A stretch of 56,551 nucleotides of DNA from Chloroflexota bacterium (GTDB taxonomy: Bacteria > Chloroflexota > UBA6077 > FW602-bin22 > JACPRP01). Every line of letters begins with the position of its first letter. Within the stretch, counting starts at the first letter, position 1. Location: contig JACPRP010000112.1 in NCBI GenBank assembly GCA_016189905.1, positions 1 to 56,551 of the forward strand, read 5' to 3'. Below the pieces are notes generated by a model. That model saw nothing but the letters and a program-made list of their open reading frames with translations, was not told the DNA's origin and did not search any database. Both the position numbers and the translations under genes were made by a program. Shown in pieces: positions 1 to 8,755 of the stretch.

Positions 1-160
1 GTTTAGTTAAGGGCAGCTAGCTCGTGCCCCCCCTCTCCAGCGGGGGACAAGCCCCCGCGCTACGGTCTTGGGGTGAGGTCTGACACTAAAGACCAGGTGC
101 CTACGCTAACTAAACCGTATTGGGGCTTGTCCCCGACCGCCCCTCGGGGGACAAGCCCCG
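1..160. repeat. Cluster of GC-rich inverted repeats
   Basis: Three nested inverted repeats lie here. GTTTAGTTA (1-9) is mirrored by TAACTAAAC (107-115). A short hairpin with arms GCGGGGG and CCCCCGC sits at 40-58. GGGGCTTGTCCCC (122-134) is perfectly mirrored by GGGGACAAGCCCC (147-159). The core is shared with a second copy at 32881-32904 in the opposite orientation, so this is a dispersed element rather than a local accident. No coding potential is seen. It may be a small non-autonomous mobile element or a folded RNA; the sequence does not say which. Confidence 0.7.
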
Positions 161-247
161 AACTACATTTGAGGCGCTCGGCCTGCCGAGGCCCTCCTGG
201 GCAGACGTCCAGATGCTAACGCAATCCGCTCTAGTGCCGCCGATCCG

Positions 248-571
248 GTGGCGGTTACAATCAAGACAGCCGAGGAGGGCGACCTAACCGTTTACCGCGT
301 TCAGATCAAGAACAGCCAAGAGGATGCCGTAGGGGGTCTCAACATAGTCGTCGTACCACCCGCAGAAGGAACCGTGGTGAATGCCATGTCAGGGTACAAG
401 TGGCTCGGCAACGGGAATATCGAGTGGATCAAGCGAAGCGCCACTGGCCCGGGCAAAAGCTGGACTGGCGAATTCAAGGTGAAAAACGCTGCCGGTCTGG
501 TTCAGGTCTATGCAACCTGGAAGACCAGATCCACTGGCGGAATAGCGTACGCCGAAGCGATCACAGAGTAA
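248..571 (+). CDS. Small protein of unknown function, possible Ig-like fragment
   Basis: A 107-residue protein beginning at GTG, rich in beta-type sequence (alternating V/I/Y/W and G/N/S), with stretches such as YRVQIKNSQEDAVGG and KNAAGLVQVYATW. This resembles a DUF11/CARDB-like immunoglobulin-fold domain from a cell-surface protein, but I do not recognise a family. The reading frame stays open upstream to a TGA at 170-172 without an ATG, so the entry may be the C-terminal remnant of a larger exported protein whose 5' part was displaced by the repeats at 1-160. No signal peptide or membrane segment is visible. It is followed about 170 bases later by a terminator. Confidence 0.45.
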   Translation: MAVTIKTAEEGDLTVYRVQIKNSQEDAVGGLNIVVVPPAEGTVVNAMSGYKWLGNGNIEWIKRSATGPGKSWTGEFKVKNAAGLVQVYATWKTRSTGGIAYAEAITE

Positions 572-938
572 GAGGGTTGCGAAGCGGCAAGACTGCCGCT
601 GACGACCAGCATCGTCGGACGAATCCATTTGCAGGCTCTCTGGGCTCCCTTCTTCTTCGATGGGGCGCGGGTTACTAGCCAATGACACCTAACGGGTGGT
701 CGCCGTCACATCCCCCTGGCACCAATCTCCTAGCTGTATCAGGATCGGAGACTTAAATGCCTCCGATCCTTTCTCTTTCTAGAAAGGATCGAGCTGGTGC
801 AGTAGCTGTCCATAGTCCGAGCCTGTTGACTCTGCCATCATTCTGTGTTATATCTAGAATGCCTTAAAGGTGATGATGGACCATTTGTGTGAGATAAGGC
901 TGCCAATGCCCCAGCCTTCTCGTGAGGTTGCGAGATAA
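572..938. other. Non-coding gap before the acyl-CoA dehydrogenase
   Basis: No convincing gene. It holds the intrinsic terminator at 741-780. The stretch 780-938 should carry the promoter of the acyl-CoA dehydrogenase/fix operon, but no clear -35/-10 pair was identified by eye. The short reading frames here on both strands look like noise. Confidence 0.6.
741..780 (+). terminator. Intrinsic terminator
   Basis: Perfect 10-bp stem AGGATCGGAG / CTCCGATCCT with a 10-base loop, followed by the pyrimidine tract TTCTCTTTCT. It ends the transcript of the small ORF at 248-571 and insulates the downstream operon. Confidence 0.75.
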
Positions 939-2078
939 ATGGACTTCGACCTGAGCGAAGAGCACCTGGCGCTGAGGCGGGTGATACGAGATTTCGCCGA
1001 ACAGGAAGTTGCGCCACTTGCGGAGACGCTCGACGAGAAGGGGGAATTCCCCTACGACCTCGTTAGGAAGATAGGCCAACTGGGCCTGATGGGGCTTATC
1101 TTCCCCAAGGAATACGGCGGCAAAGGCGCCGACATGCTCTCCTACGCCATCGCCATCGAAGAGCTCGCGCGCGTCGATTCCTCAATCGCTATCACTGTGG
1201 CAGCGAATGTGTCTCTCGGCGGCGGCCCAATCAACCTGTTTGGCACCGAAGAGCAGAAGCTCCGCTGGCTGGTCCCCCTTGCTCGGGGGGAGGTCTTGGG
1301 ATCGATGGGTTTGACCGAGCCCGGGGCTGGCTCGGATGCTGGCGCGACGCAGACGAACGCGGTGCTACACGGCGACGAATGGATCATTAACGGCTCCAAG
1401 GAGTTTATCACCAATTCTGGCACCGATGTCAGCGGCTTCGTCACCATATCCGCGGTCACAGGCGAGGTGGCGGGGCGCAGCGAGATCAGCAACATCGTCG
1501 TTCCAAGGGGAACGCCGGGTTATTCGCAGGCAGACCCTTACAGGAAGATGGGCTGGCACGCTTCGGATACTCACGAGCTGTCGTTCGTGGATTGTCGCGT
1601 GCCTGTGCGAAACCTCCTTGGTAAGCGAGGGCAGGGCTTCAGGCAGTTGCTGCAGGTGCTTGACGGAGGGCGGGTGAGCGTAGCGGCAATCGGCGTCGGC
1701 CTCGCTCAGGGTTGCTTCGAGATGTCACTGGAGTTCGCGAAGAACAGGACGTGGGCTGGCCAGCCACTTTCACGCTCCCAATCCGTCCAATTCAAACTGG
1801 CGGATATGGCGACTGGCGCCGAGCTGTCCCGCCTGATGACCTACAAGGCGGCCGTCTTACAAGGTCGAGGCAGGCCGTTTGCAAAGGAGGCGTCGATGGC
1901 CAAACTGTTTGCCTCCGAGACAGCCGTCAATGCTGCGGACGAGGCCGTTGGGGTTATCGGTGTCGAGAGCCAGACCCATCCAGTTAACCGCTTCTTTCGA
2001 GATGCGAAGATACTGACTATTGGCGAAGGGACTTCGGAAATCCAACGCTCAGTACTTGCCAGATTACTAGGTTGCTAA
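939..2078 (+). CDS. Acyl-CoA dehydrogenase
   Basis: A 379-residue flavoprotein of the usual family length that oxidises an acyl-CoA to the 2-enoyl-CoA and passes electrons to electron-transfer flavoprotein. The N-terminal helical domain opens MDFDLSEEHLALRR. The FAD/substrate motif GLTEPGAGSDA lies near residue 125, and the C-terminal domain carries FFRDAKILTIGEGTSEIQR. In that segment Glu363 sits at the position of the catalytic base of short/medium-chain enzymes. Only 18 bases separate it from etfB, and the fix-type ETF and quinone-oxidoreductase genes follow, so electrons very probably go straight to that complex. The natural substrate cannot be read from the sequence; a short- or branched-chain or aromatic acyl-CoA is equally possible. 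Confidence 0.95.
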   Translation: MDFDLSEEHLALRRVIRDFAEQEVAPLAETLDEKGEFPYDLVRKIGQLGLMGLIFPKEYGGKGADMLSYAIAIEELARVDSSIAITVAANVSLGGGPINLFGTEEQKLRWLVPLARGEVLGSMGLTEPGAGSDAGATQTNAVLHGDEWIINGSKEFITNSGTDVSGFVTISAVTGEVAGRSEISNIVVPRGTPGYSQADPYRKMGWHASDTHELSFVDCRVPVRNLLGKRGQGFRQLLQVLDGGRVSVAAIGVGLAQGCFEMSLEFAKNRTWAGQPLSRSQSVQFKLADMATGAELSRLMTYKAAVLQGRGRPFAKEASMAKLFASETAVNAADEAVGVIGVESQTHPVNRFFRDAKILTIGEGTSEIQRSVLARLLGC

Positions 2079-2105
2079 ACTATACATCAACCGGAGGTGA
2101 AAGTC

Positions 2106-2882
2106 TTGAATATCGTTGTTTGTCTGAAACAGGTGCCAGACACGACGGCGGAGAAGAAACTCAACGCGGAGTTTCGCCTCGATCGTGCAAGCGTCGAGAA
2201 AATTATCAATCCATTCGATGAGTATGCCATTGAAGAGGCACTGAAGCTTAAGGAACAAAAGGGGGGGACGGTGACCGCTCTATCCGTCGGTCCCGAATCG
2301 GCGAAGGAAGCCGTCCGTAAGGCCGTCGCTATGGGCGTCGAAAAGGCGGTTCTGGTCTCCGACGATGCCCTGGCGGGCTCTGATAGCCTTGGGACAGCTC
2401 GCGCTATCGTCGGCGCGCTGAAGAAAACCTCGGCCGATATCGTGCTGTTTGGCATGGCGAGCACGGACGCGGCCTCGGCGCAGGTGCCGGCGAAGGTAGC
2501 CGCGCTGCTCAATCAGCCCCTGCTCAGCTACGTTTCTAAGCTCGAGGCCGGCGAGAGCTCGGCCACGGTTCGCCGCCAAACCGACAAGGGATACGATGTG
2601 ATCACCGCGTCGCTGCCGGCCGTGGTTAGTGTGGTCAAGGGCATCAACGAGCCTCGCTACCCATCGCTCAAGGGCATAATGCAGGCCAAGCGGACACAGA
2701 TAGACGTCTGGTCACTGGCCGATATCGGGGTAAGCGCCGCTGAGGTCGGCAAAGCGGGAGCCACGGAAAAGGTGCTGGGCTTCGTGCCAGCGAAGGCACG
2801 GCAAGCCGGCAAGGTTGTCAAGGATGATGGGACCGCGGCCGCGGTCGTCGCCGATTTCCTGGTTGCCAGTAAGTGCCTGTAG
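2106..2882 (+). CDS. etfB: Electron transfer flavoprotein beta subunit (FixA type)
   Basis: 258 residues, beginning [13 protein letters not shown], the standard ETF-beta/FixA N-terminus. I place the start at TTG 2106 rather than the GTG nine bases earlier, because the Shine-Dalgarno GGAGGTGA (2093-2100) overlaps that GTG and gives a 5-base spacing to the TTG. ETF-beta binds AMP (or a second FAD in bifurcating types) and forms the small subunit of the heterodimer. The segment [12 protein letters not shown] and the AVGMGVEKA-like motif (here AVAMGVEKA) are typical. The neighbours acyl-CoA dehydrogenase, etfA, fixC and fixX make this a Fix-type ETF, a group known to include electron-bifurcating enzymes; bifurcation here is inference. 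Confidence 0.93.
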   Translation: MNIVVCLKQVPDTTAEKKLNAEFRLDRASVEKIINPFDEYAIEEALKLKEQKGGTVTALSVGPESAKEAVRKAVAMGVEKAVLVSDDALAGSDSLGTARAIVGALKKTSADIVLFGMASTDAASAQVPAKVAALLNQPLLSYVSKLEAGESSATVRRQTDKGYDVITASLPAVVSVVKGINEPRYPSLKGIMQAKRTQIDVWSLADIGVSAAEVGKAGATEKVLGFVPAKARQAGKVVKDDGTAAAVVADFLVASKCL

Positions 2883-2889
2883 GCTAGCG

Positions 2890-2935
2890 CCCCGTCGGGG
2901 CGGGGGCTCTCCCGCTGAGCGGGACGAAATTCCCC
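2890..2935 (+). repeat. Intercistronic hairpins with an 18-base dispersed motif
   Basis: Between etfB and etfA there are a GCCCCGTCGGGGC hairpin and the quasi-palindrome CCCGCTGAGCGGG. The 18-mer CCGCTGAGCGGGACGAAA (2912-2929) occurs again exactly, in reverse complement, at 54181-54198 just before prkA. This points to a small REP-like element. There is no T-tract, so it is not a normal terminator. Confidence 0.7.
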
Positions 2936-2991
2936 AGATGTGTCTTGATTGTGCACTAGTTCTGGATCTTACAAATGAAGGAGGGTGTAGA

Positions 2992-3984
2992 TTGAGCGCT
3001 ACTAACGATATTTGGGTGTTCGTCGAGCATGAAAAAGGCGAGCCAAAGAAGGTTTCGCTGGAGCTGGCGACCAAAGCAAAGGAATTGGCCGATGCCCTGG
3101 GAGGGTCGGCGGCGGCCGTGGCCTTAGGTCCAGGCGCCGGGGCCTGCGCGAAGAAAGTCGGTCTTTATGGCGCTGGGACCGTGTTCGTCTCCGAGGACGA
3201 GCAACTGGCCAGCTATAGCATCACCCCGCAGGCGCAGGTTTTAGCTGACCTGATCGGCGAGCGGCAGCCCCGGGTGGTTCTCTTCCCTGCCACGCCTGCT
3301 GCCAAGGATATCGCCGCGCAGGCTTCTGCCAGGATAGGGGCCGGCGTGCTTACCAACTCTATCGACGTCAGCATAAAGGATGGCGCGGTCGCTTCCACGG
3401 CTCCCGCTTTCGGCGGCTCGATCGAAGTGACCAGCACGGTGGCCGGCGATGTACCGCAATTCATTCTTGTGAGACCAAACGCGCTCCTGCCACAGCAGGT
3501 TGGCGGAGATGCGCAGGTTGTGGCGATCGGCGCTGGTGTCAAAGAAGATTCTCTCCTGGCGAAAGTCGTCGACGTCGTGGTTGAGGCCGGTGCCGAGGCC
3601 CCGCTGGAGGAGGCCGCCATCATCGTATCCGGCGGTCGAGGTGTCGGTGGCCCTGAGAACTTCAAGGTGCTTGAGGACCTGGCCAAGGAGCTTGGCGGCG
3701 TCGTGGGCGCTTCGCGCGCGGCGGTCGATGCCGGGTGGATCTCTTACCCACATCAGGTTGGACAAACAGGTAAGACGGTGAAGCCGAACCTCTACATCGC
3801 CTGTGGAATCTCGGGGGCCATTCAGCACAAGGTTGGCATGCAGACCAGCAAGGTGATTGTGGCCATCAATAAGAACGGCGATGCTCCTATTTTCGAGTTT
3901 GCCGACCTGGGCATCGTGGGCGACGTGTTTGAAGTGGTGCCGAAGCTCACCGAAGAGATACGCAAGCGCAAGCAGATGACCTAG
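2992..3984 (+). CDS. etfA: Electron transfer flavoprotein alpha subunit (FixB type)
   Basis: 330 residues, [20 protein letters not shown]. The start is TTG 2992, preceded by GAAGGAGGG (2978-2985); the open frame extends further upstream but without a ribosome-binding site. The N-terminal nucleotide-fold domain is followed by the C-terminal FAD domain with [33 protein letters not shown] split over residues ~245-270, and [12 protein letters not shown], the classic ETF-alpha FAD signature. It pairs with the beta subunit to carry electrons from the dehydrogenase at 939 to FixC/FixX. The 109-base spacer from etfB contains two hairpins, which may differentially stabilise the segments of the mRNA. 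Confidence 0.94.
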   Translation: MSATNDIWVFVEHEKGEPKKVSLELATKAKELADALGGSAAAVALGPGAGACAKKVGLYGAGTVFVSEDEQLASYSITPQAQVLADLIGERQPRVVLFPATPAAKDIAAQASARIGAGVLTNSIDVSIKDGAVASTAPAFGGSIEVTSTVAGDVPQFILVRPNALLPQQVGGDAQVVAIGAGVKEDSLLAKVVDVVVEAGAEAPLEEAAIIVSGGRGVGGPENFKVLEDLAKELGGVVGASRAAVDAGWISYPHQVGQTGKTVKPNLYIACGISGAIQHKVGMQTSKVIVAINKNGDAPIFEFADLGIVGDVFEVVPKLTEEIRKRKQMT

Positions 3985-3992
3985 GTTTGCGC

Positions 3993-4017
3993 GGGTGGCT
4001 GTGTTCCACAGCCACCC
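3993..4017 (+). promoter_or_regulatory. Perfect hairpin between etfA and fixC
   Basis: GGGTGGCTGTG (3993-4003), loop TTC, CACAGCCACCC (4007-4017): an 11-bp perfect stem ending 26 bases before the fixC start. Only ACTTTATG follows, so it is at best a leaky terminator or an mRNA-processing/stabilising stem that adjusts fixCX output relative to etfAB. Confidence 0.65.
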
Positions 4018-4043
4018 ACTTTATGTATAAGGGGTACGGACAA

Positions 4044-5342
4044 GTGGAAGAGGAGAAGTTTGATGTAATAGTGGTCGGCGCCGGTCCTGCCGGATTGGCG
4101 GCGGCTTACGTTCTGGCCAAGGCCGGCCTCAACGTGGTGGTCTGCGAGCGCGGCGAGTTCCCTGGGGCCAAGAACGTTATGGGCGGCATCCTTTACCGCC
4201 ACGCGACTGAGCAGGTGCTCCCGGAGTTCTGGAAGGAAGCCCCTGTCGAACGGCCAATCGTCGAGCAACGTATCATGCTGACCGAAAAGGACTCGGCCGT
4301 AACGATGTCCTTCCGCAACCCGAAGTTCGGGGAAGAGCCTTATAACAACTTCAGCGTGCTCCGGGCGAAATTCGACAGGTGGTTTGGCGAGAAGGTCGAG
4401 GAGGCCGGGGCGTTTATCATCCCCGAGACATCGGTCGACGAGGTCATCGTCAAGGATGGAAAGGTAGTCGGTGTTCGTACTGGACGCGAAGATGGTGATC
4501 TGTACGCCGATGTCGTGATCGCCGCCGATGGCGTTAACTCGCTTATCTCCAAGAAAGCTGGATTACATCCCGAGATTCCGGCGCAGAACGTCGCCCTGGC
4601 CGTGAAGGAAGTAATCCAGTTGCCGCAAGAGAAGATAGAGGATCGGTTCAATCTCGAGAACGGACAGGGCGTGGCAATCGAGCTGATCGGTGAAGTGACC
4701 GGCGGGATGATGGGCACTGGCTTCATTTATACGAATCGGGATTCACTGTCCGTCGGCGTGGGGGCCATCCTGGCAGACTACGTGAAGAAACGCATCAGCC
4801 CGTATGACCTGATCGAATATATGAAGCAGCATCCAGTTGTTCGTCCCCTCCTGGCCGGCGGTGAGCCCAAGGAATATATGGCCCACCTCATCCCTGAGGG
4901 CGGCTACAAGGCCATCCCTAAGCTGTACACCGATGGAATGCTCGTGGTTGGCGACGCGGCCATGCTCGTCAACAGCTTCCACCGTGAGGGCTCAAACCTG
5001 GCGATCACGTCTGGCCGGCTGGCTGCCGAGACCGTGCTGGCGGCCAAGGAGAAGAACGACTTCTCAGCCCAAAGCCTGTCCCTCTACCAGCAGAAGCTCG
5101 AGGAAAGCTTCGTCGTGAAGGACCTTAAGAAGTACAAGGATGCTTCCCATTTCCTCGAAGCCAATCCGCAATTTCTCACGTTGTATCCGCAATTTGCCAA
5201 CTACGTCGCCAAGGAAATGATGACGGTGGACGGCGTGCCGAAACAAGAGAAGCAAAAGGCAATTATGAAGGGCGTGACCTCCAAGAGGTCGCTGTTGCAT
5301 CTGGGTTGGGACATGTTCCGTCTCTGGAGGACGATAGGATGA
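4044..5342 (+). CDS. fixC: FixC-type electron transfer flavoprotein:quinone oxidoreductase
   Basis: 432 residues from GTG 4044 (AAGGGG at 4029-4034 as ribosome-binding site). The N-terminus has the dinucleotide-binding fold VVGAGPAGLAAAYVLAKAG with the following acidic turn VCERG, then the family motif AKNVMGGILY. A second FAD contact, GMLVVGDAAMLVNSFHREGSN, is split around residue 300. Known role: FixC takes electrons from ETF and, with FixX, delivers them to the quinone pool or ferredoxin level. It is membrane-associated but no transmembrane helix is evident. Its stop overlaps the fixX start by four bases (ATGA), which indicates translational coupling. One line of evidence for a quinone-linked rather than soluble acceptor is its pairing with FixX. 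Confidence 0.93.
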   Translation: MEEEKFDVIVVGAGPAGLAAAYVLAKAGLNVVVCERGEFPGAKNVMGGILYRHATEQVLPEFWKEAPVERPIVEQRIMLTEKDSAVTMSFRNPKFGEEPYNNFSVLRAKFDRWFGEKVEEAGAFIIPETSVDEVIVKDGKVVGVRTGREDGDLYADVVIAADGVNSLISKKAGLHPEIPAQNVALAVKEVIQLPQEKIEDRFNLENGQGVAIELIGEVTGGMMGTGFIYTNRDSLSVGVGAILADYVKKRISPYDLIEYMKQHPVVRPLLAGGEPKEYMAHLIPEGGYKAIPKLYTDGMLVVGDAAMLVNSFHREGSNLAITSGRLAAETVLAAKEKNDFSAQSLSLYQQKLEESFVVKDLKKYKDASHFLEANPQFLTLYPQFANYVAKEMMTVDGVPKQEKQKAIMKGVTSKRSLLHLGWDMFRLWRTIG

Positions 5343-5638
5343 AACTCGAAACGAAAGTGCGCCTTGAAGATAAACTCTATCTGGTCAGGTTCAAACCCGA
5401 TCACGAGCCACACCTGGTGATTATCGATCAGGAAGTGTGCAGAGACAAGTGCCAGGGCAGGCCGTGCACCTTCTTCTGTCCTGCTCGCGTCTACGAGTGG
5501 GAGGATGCCAATAATAAGGTCACGGTCGGCTTTGAGAACTGCCTGGAATGTGGCGCGTGCCGCATCGGGTGCCCGCATCAGAATATCGAGTGGCGTTACC
5601 CACGCGGTGGCTTCGGCGTCGCATATAAGTACGGCTAG
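5339..5638 (+). CDS. fixX: FixX-like ferredoxin
   Basis: 99 residues, starting at ATG 5339 within the fixC stop (ATGA overlap) behind CTGGAGGA. Cysteines occur in CRDKCQGRPCTFFCP and in ENCLECGACRIGCP; the second set, CxxCxxCxxxCP, binds one [4Fe-4S] cluster, while the first is the more degenerate FixX arrangement. The tail WRYPRGGFGVAYKYG is a FixX hallmark. It is the iron-sulfur partner of FixC and closes the etfBA-fixCX operon. No T-rich terminator is visible immediately after it. Confidence 0.93.
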   Translation: MKLETKVRLEDKLYLVRFKPDHEPHLVIIDQEVCRDKCQGRPCTFFCPARVYEWEDANNKVTVGFENCLECGACRIGCPHQNIEWRYPRGGFGVAYKYG

Positions 5639-6019
5639 AGGGCCATCCTCTCCGAGATACATCTGATACAACTGAGGTGACTGCTGCTATAAGAGCCCGC
5701 GTGTTTAATGTTCGCCGATCGGACCGAGAAATCGTTTGACGGCGATTATTCACGGGTTGTATAATAACTTCAACACATGCACATACTCTTTAAAGAGCAG
5801 GCGATCATCCGGCGAAGAGCTGTGATGGTGGGGCCGGGCCTTAAGAAGGGCAGCGGGCACAGAGTCCGCGGGACTTGATATCTGAATCTGGCAGGTGGCG
5901 TCTGGCGTAGAACGATGAGACAGGCGCGGCCCGAATGTTGCAGGATAGTCCCCGGGCTTTTTGTTATGCGTTTTTCGTCGACCGATATCGGGGTAAAGCA
6001 GGATCTGGCAGGGTAACGT
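5639..6019 (+). other. Gap holding the promoter and long leader of the metal exporter
   Basis: No gene is supported; the two overlapping minus-strand frames here have no family resemblance. The region carries the promoter at 5736-5765 and about 250 bases of leader before the CDF exporter start. Near the 3' end of the leader, GGCCCG (5928-5933) and CGGGCT (5955-5960) can pair and are followed by TTTTTG, a terminator-like arrangement. This is the layout expected for a metal-responsive riboswitch or attenuator, but I could not match a known consensus with confidence. Confidence 0.5.
5736..5765 (+). promoter_or_regulatory. Sigma-70-type promoter for the CDF exporter
   Basis: TTGACG (5736-5741), 18-base spacer, TATAAT (5760-5765). 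Transcription would begin near 5772, leaving a leader of roughly 250 bases before the coding start at 6020. Confidence 0.65.
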
Positions 6020-6907
6020 ATGCTTGCGGTGCTGCACAGCAAGAAGGGTGCTGCTGGCCTGTCGATAGCGTCCAACATCTGTCTTGTCATCTTGAAGTTA
6101 GTAGTTGGGATGCTAACGGGCTCGGTGAGCATCATGTCCGAAGCGATTCACTCCGCCATCGACTTGTTGGCGGCGTTGATCGCTTTTGTGTCCGTACGTA
6201 TCAGCGACATACCGCCCGACGACGATCATCCATATGGTCACGGAAAGATCGAGAATATCTCAGGCACGGTCGAAGCCATTTTGATCTTTCTTGGGGCTGG
6301 GTTCATCATCTATGAAGCAGTGCACAGGATCGTCGAGGGGTCACAACTCGAGTACGTCGCGCTGGGAGCAGGCGTGATGGGGGTGTCGGCGATAGTCAAC
6401 GCTTTCATTTCGCGCTTCTTGATGCGTGTGGCCAGCAAGACCGATTCTCTCGCGTTGGAAGCTGATGCCTGGCATCTCAATGCCGATGTGCTCACCTCTG
6501 CTGGCGTCTTTCTGGCGTTGCTGGTGGTGTGGATGACTGGCCTCAATTTCCTCGATCCCTTGATTGCGATCGGTGTCGCCTTGTTTATTTGCAAGGCGGC
6601 CTATGATCTAACTAAGCGGTCTTCCTCAGGCCTGCTAGATGCCAAGCTACCCCATGAGGAAGAGAACAAGATCCGGTCTATCCTGGTAGCGCATTGTGCG
6701 AGCTTCGTCAATTTCCACAGCCTGCGCAGTCGCAAGGCCGGATCCCGACGCCATGTCGATCTGCATCTAGTTATGGAGGACCAAACTAATATCGTTCAGG
6801 CCCACGAGATTTGCGATCATCTCGAACAAGAGATCGAAAGTACTTTGCCAAACACCGACGTTACGATACACGTGGAGCCAGCTTCCGTAGACAAAGCGGC
6901 GAGTTAA
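6020..6907 (+). CDS. Cation diffusion facilitator (CDF) family metal exporter
   Basis: 295 residues, the usual CDF length. About six hydrophobic segments fill residues 15-205, followed by a C-terminal cytoplasmic metal-sensing domain (from about 210) with alternating beta/alpha sequence and HVDLHLVM. The membrane-embedded metal site is visible as HSAID in the second helix and WHLNAD in the fifth, both HxxxD. The loop DDDHPYGHGKIENI is the family's diagnostic motif. HxxxD/HxxxD sites fit zinc, cobalt or a related divalent ion; the exact metal cannot be decided. It exports ions in exchange for protons. It is monocistronic, with its own strong promoter and a long leader. Confidence 0.93.
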   Translation: MLAVLHSKKGAAGLSIASNICLVILKLVVGMLTGSVSIMSEAIHSAIDLLAALIAFVSVRISDIPPDDDHPYGHGKIENISGTVEAILIFLGAGFIIYEAVHRIVEGSQLEYVALGAGVMGVSAIVNAFISRFLMRVASKTDSLALEADAWHLNADVLTSAGVFLALLVVWMTGLNFLDPLIAIGVALFICKAAYDLTKRSSSGLLDAKLPHEEENKIRSILVAHCASFVNFHSLRSRKAGSRRHVDLHLVMEDQTNIVQAHEICDHLEQEIESTLPNTDVTIHVEPASVDKAAS

Positions 6908-7270
6908 AGTTGTACCTGGGGGCGGGGTTGAAGTGCGGGGAGAGACGGTGGAGACAAGGTATTCGTGGTATCGAATCTGACACTACTGACCCTTGACTCA
7001 CGGCGTCGTTTCATGCTAATCTGGCGCGAGACGGAGGTGGCTCCATTATCACATTCAGCCTCCAGGGTTAGTCGAGTTCCCTTGCGCATCTGGCTAGCGA
7101 AAACGCCAGAATATTATTCTTGAACAAAGGGCTTCAATCGAACGCAGTGGCTTTGTGGGCGGGGGCAGTCTGTTGGTTTTCTATGGCTTCGACGAAAAGG
7201 CTAATAAGTCGATAGCGGCACCTTTGCCAACAATCGAAAGGAATTCGATTCGCAGAACGGAGGACATTGG
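6908..7270 (+). other. Gap before the UbiX gene
   Basis: No gene seen. A weak promoter-like pair TTGACT (6993-6998) with GCTAAT (7015-7020) is present about 250 bases ahead of ubiX. Nothing else stands out apart from a purine-rich run at the 5' end. Confidence 0.4.
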
Positions 7271-7858
7271 ATGAAACTGGTAGTCGGAATTTCTGGGGCG
7301 ACTGGCGCTATCTTCGGCGTCAGACTCCTCCAGGTTCTCAGCACAAGCAAGGACGTTGAGACCCATCTCGTGATCAGCCCGCCCGCCAAGCGGACTATCG
7401 AGCACGAGATGGATATGAGTGTCGAGGCAGTCGAAGCACTTGCCGACTTTGTGTACGACATCAACGATATAGGCGCTAGCATATCTAGCGGATCTTTCAA
7501 GACTGCCGGCATGGTGATCGCCCCTTGCAGTATCAAGACAATGTCCGCCCTGGCGAACTGCTACAATACAAACCTCCTCATCAGAGCCGGCGATGTCACT
7601 CTGAAGGAGGGTAGACCCCTCGTCATCCTGGCACGTGAGACGCCACTGCACGCTGGGCATCTCAAACTGATGCTGGAGTTGGCGCAGATGGGTGCGACGC
7701 TTCTGCCCCCTGTGCCCGCCTTTTACCATAAGCCAAAGTCGATAGATGATATCGTAAACCATATCGTCGGCAAGGTACTGGATAAATTCGATATCGATCA
7801 CGACCTTTTCCAAAGATGGGCCGGATTGAAGGACAGATTTATCGTTCCGCAGAAATAA
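7271..7858 (+). CDS. ubiX: UbiX-type flavin prenyltransferase
   Basis: 195 residues. GISGATGAIFGVRLL is the FMN-binding N-terminus, VISPPAKRTIEHE the next conserved block, then APCSIKTMSALANC, and ARETPLH and PPVPAFYHKP close the active site. Known role: it prenylates FMN to make the prFMN cofactor used by UbiD-family decarboxylases. No UbiD gene is in the window. It lies 45 bases upstream of an ABC transporter ATPase and probably shares its transcript. That context suggests the cofactor serves a decarboxylation step in the use of the imported compound, for example an aromatic acid; this is inference. Confidence 0.93.
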   Translation: MKLVVGISGATGAIFGVRLLQVLSTSKDVETHLVISPPAKRTIEHEMDMSVEAVEALADFVYDINDIGASISSGSFKTAGMVIAPCSIKTMSALANCYNTNLLIRAGDVTLKEGRPLVILARETPLHAGHLKLMLELAQMGATLLPPVPAFYHKPKSIDDIVNHIVGKVLDKFDIDHDLFQRWAGLKDRFIVPQK

Positions 7859-7903
7859 GGCTGGTCACCGATGGCTTCAACAAGATAGAGAGGACGACTT
7901 CAG

Positions 7904-8755
7904 ATGACGGGGACCGATGGTCCAACAAGAGAGGAGGCGACAGCAGTGCAAATGCCGGCAGCTCCAACTGAGACAAAGGTCAGCATCGAGGGGTTGCAGA
8001 AATTCTTCCGAACCGGGCATACAAAGGTTATCGCACTGGATAACGTCAATCTGGCGATTCCCGATGGGCAGTTCGTTTGTATAGTGGGTCCCAGTGGCTG
8101 CGGTAAGACAACTCTTCTCCGGATACTTGCGGGGCTGGAGACACCGTCTGATGGAAGGATCACGGTAGTACAGGGGGACAAGAACAAACCAGTGAACTCG
8201 ATGATCTTCCAGGAACAATCAGTGTTCCCCTGGATGACGGTCAAGGATAACATTGCCTACGGGCTCAGTATGCGCGGCCTCGACAGCAAGGGAAAAGACG
8301 AGAAAGTAGACTACTACGTTAAAAAGGTGGGGCTGTCCAAGTTTGCCAAGGCCTACCCGCACCAGCTCTCAGGAGGAATGAAACAGAGGGTTAGCGTGGC
8401 GCGGGCTTTTGCGAACGATCCCGAGATCCTTTTGATGGACGAGCCGTTCGCAGCCCTGGACGAGCAGAACAAGATCCTTCTTCAAGAGGAGCTTCTGCGC
8501 ATCTGGGAGGAAACGCGCAAGACGGTGATTTTCATCACTCACAGCATCGACGAAGCGATTGTTCTGGGAGATCGGGTGATCGTGATGACGGCGCACCCTG
8601 GCACTATAAAGGCTGATGTAAAGGTCGAGTTCGCGCGACCCCGAGGGGTATACGAGCTGAGAGCCCAGCCAGAGTTTGGCAAACTGGCCTATGAAATCTG
8701 GGGCTTGCTGCGCGACGAGGTGCTCAAGGCCAAGAGAGAGGAGGGCGCAGAATGA
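7904..8755 (+). CDS. NitT/TauT-family ABC transporter ATP-binding protein
   Basis: 283 residues: Walker A GPSGCGKTTLLRI near residue 65, Q-loop FQEQSVFPW, signature LSGGMKQR near 150, Walker B ILLMDEPFAALD and the switch histidine in FITHSIDEA. Family: the SsuB/TauB/NrtD ATPases that energise uptake of sulfonates, nitrate, bicarbonate or aromatic acids such as phthalate. The first 20 or so residues form a variable leader. Its stop overlaps the permease start (ATGA), so the two are translationally coupled. No periplasmic binding protein is encoded nearby, and the substrate is unknown. Confidence 0.93.
   Translation: MTGTDGPTREEATAVQMPAAPTETKVSIEGLQKFFRTGHTKVIALDNVNLAIPDGQFVCIVGPSGCGKTTLLRILAGLETPSDGRITVVQGDKNKPVNSMIFQEQSVFPWMTVKDNIAYGLSMRGLDSKGKDEKVDYYVKKVGLSKFAKAYPHQLSGGMKQRVSVARAFANDPEILLMDEPFAALDEQNKILLQEELLRIWEETRKTVIFITHSIDEAIVLGDRVIVMTAHPGTIKADVKVEFARPRGVYELRAQPEFGKLAYEIWGLLRDEVLKAKREEGAE

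Noticed and set aside
5772..6019. Known NiCo riboswitch in the CDF leader
   Set aside because: GACAGGC and CACAG pieces are present, but I could not build the conserved four-way junction, so no riboswitch class is claimed.
5750..6135. Minus-strand frames overlapping the CDF leader
   Set aside because: No ribosome-binding site or family resemblance, and they run into the CDF gene.
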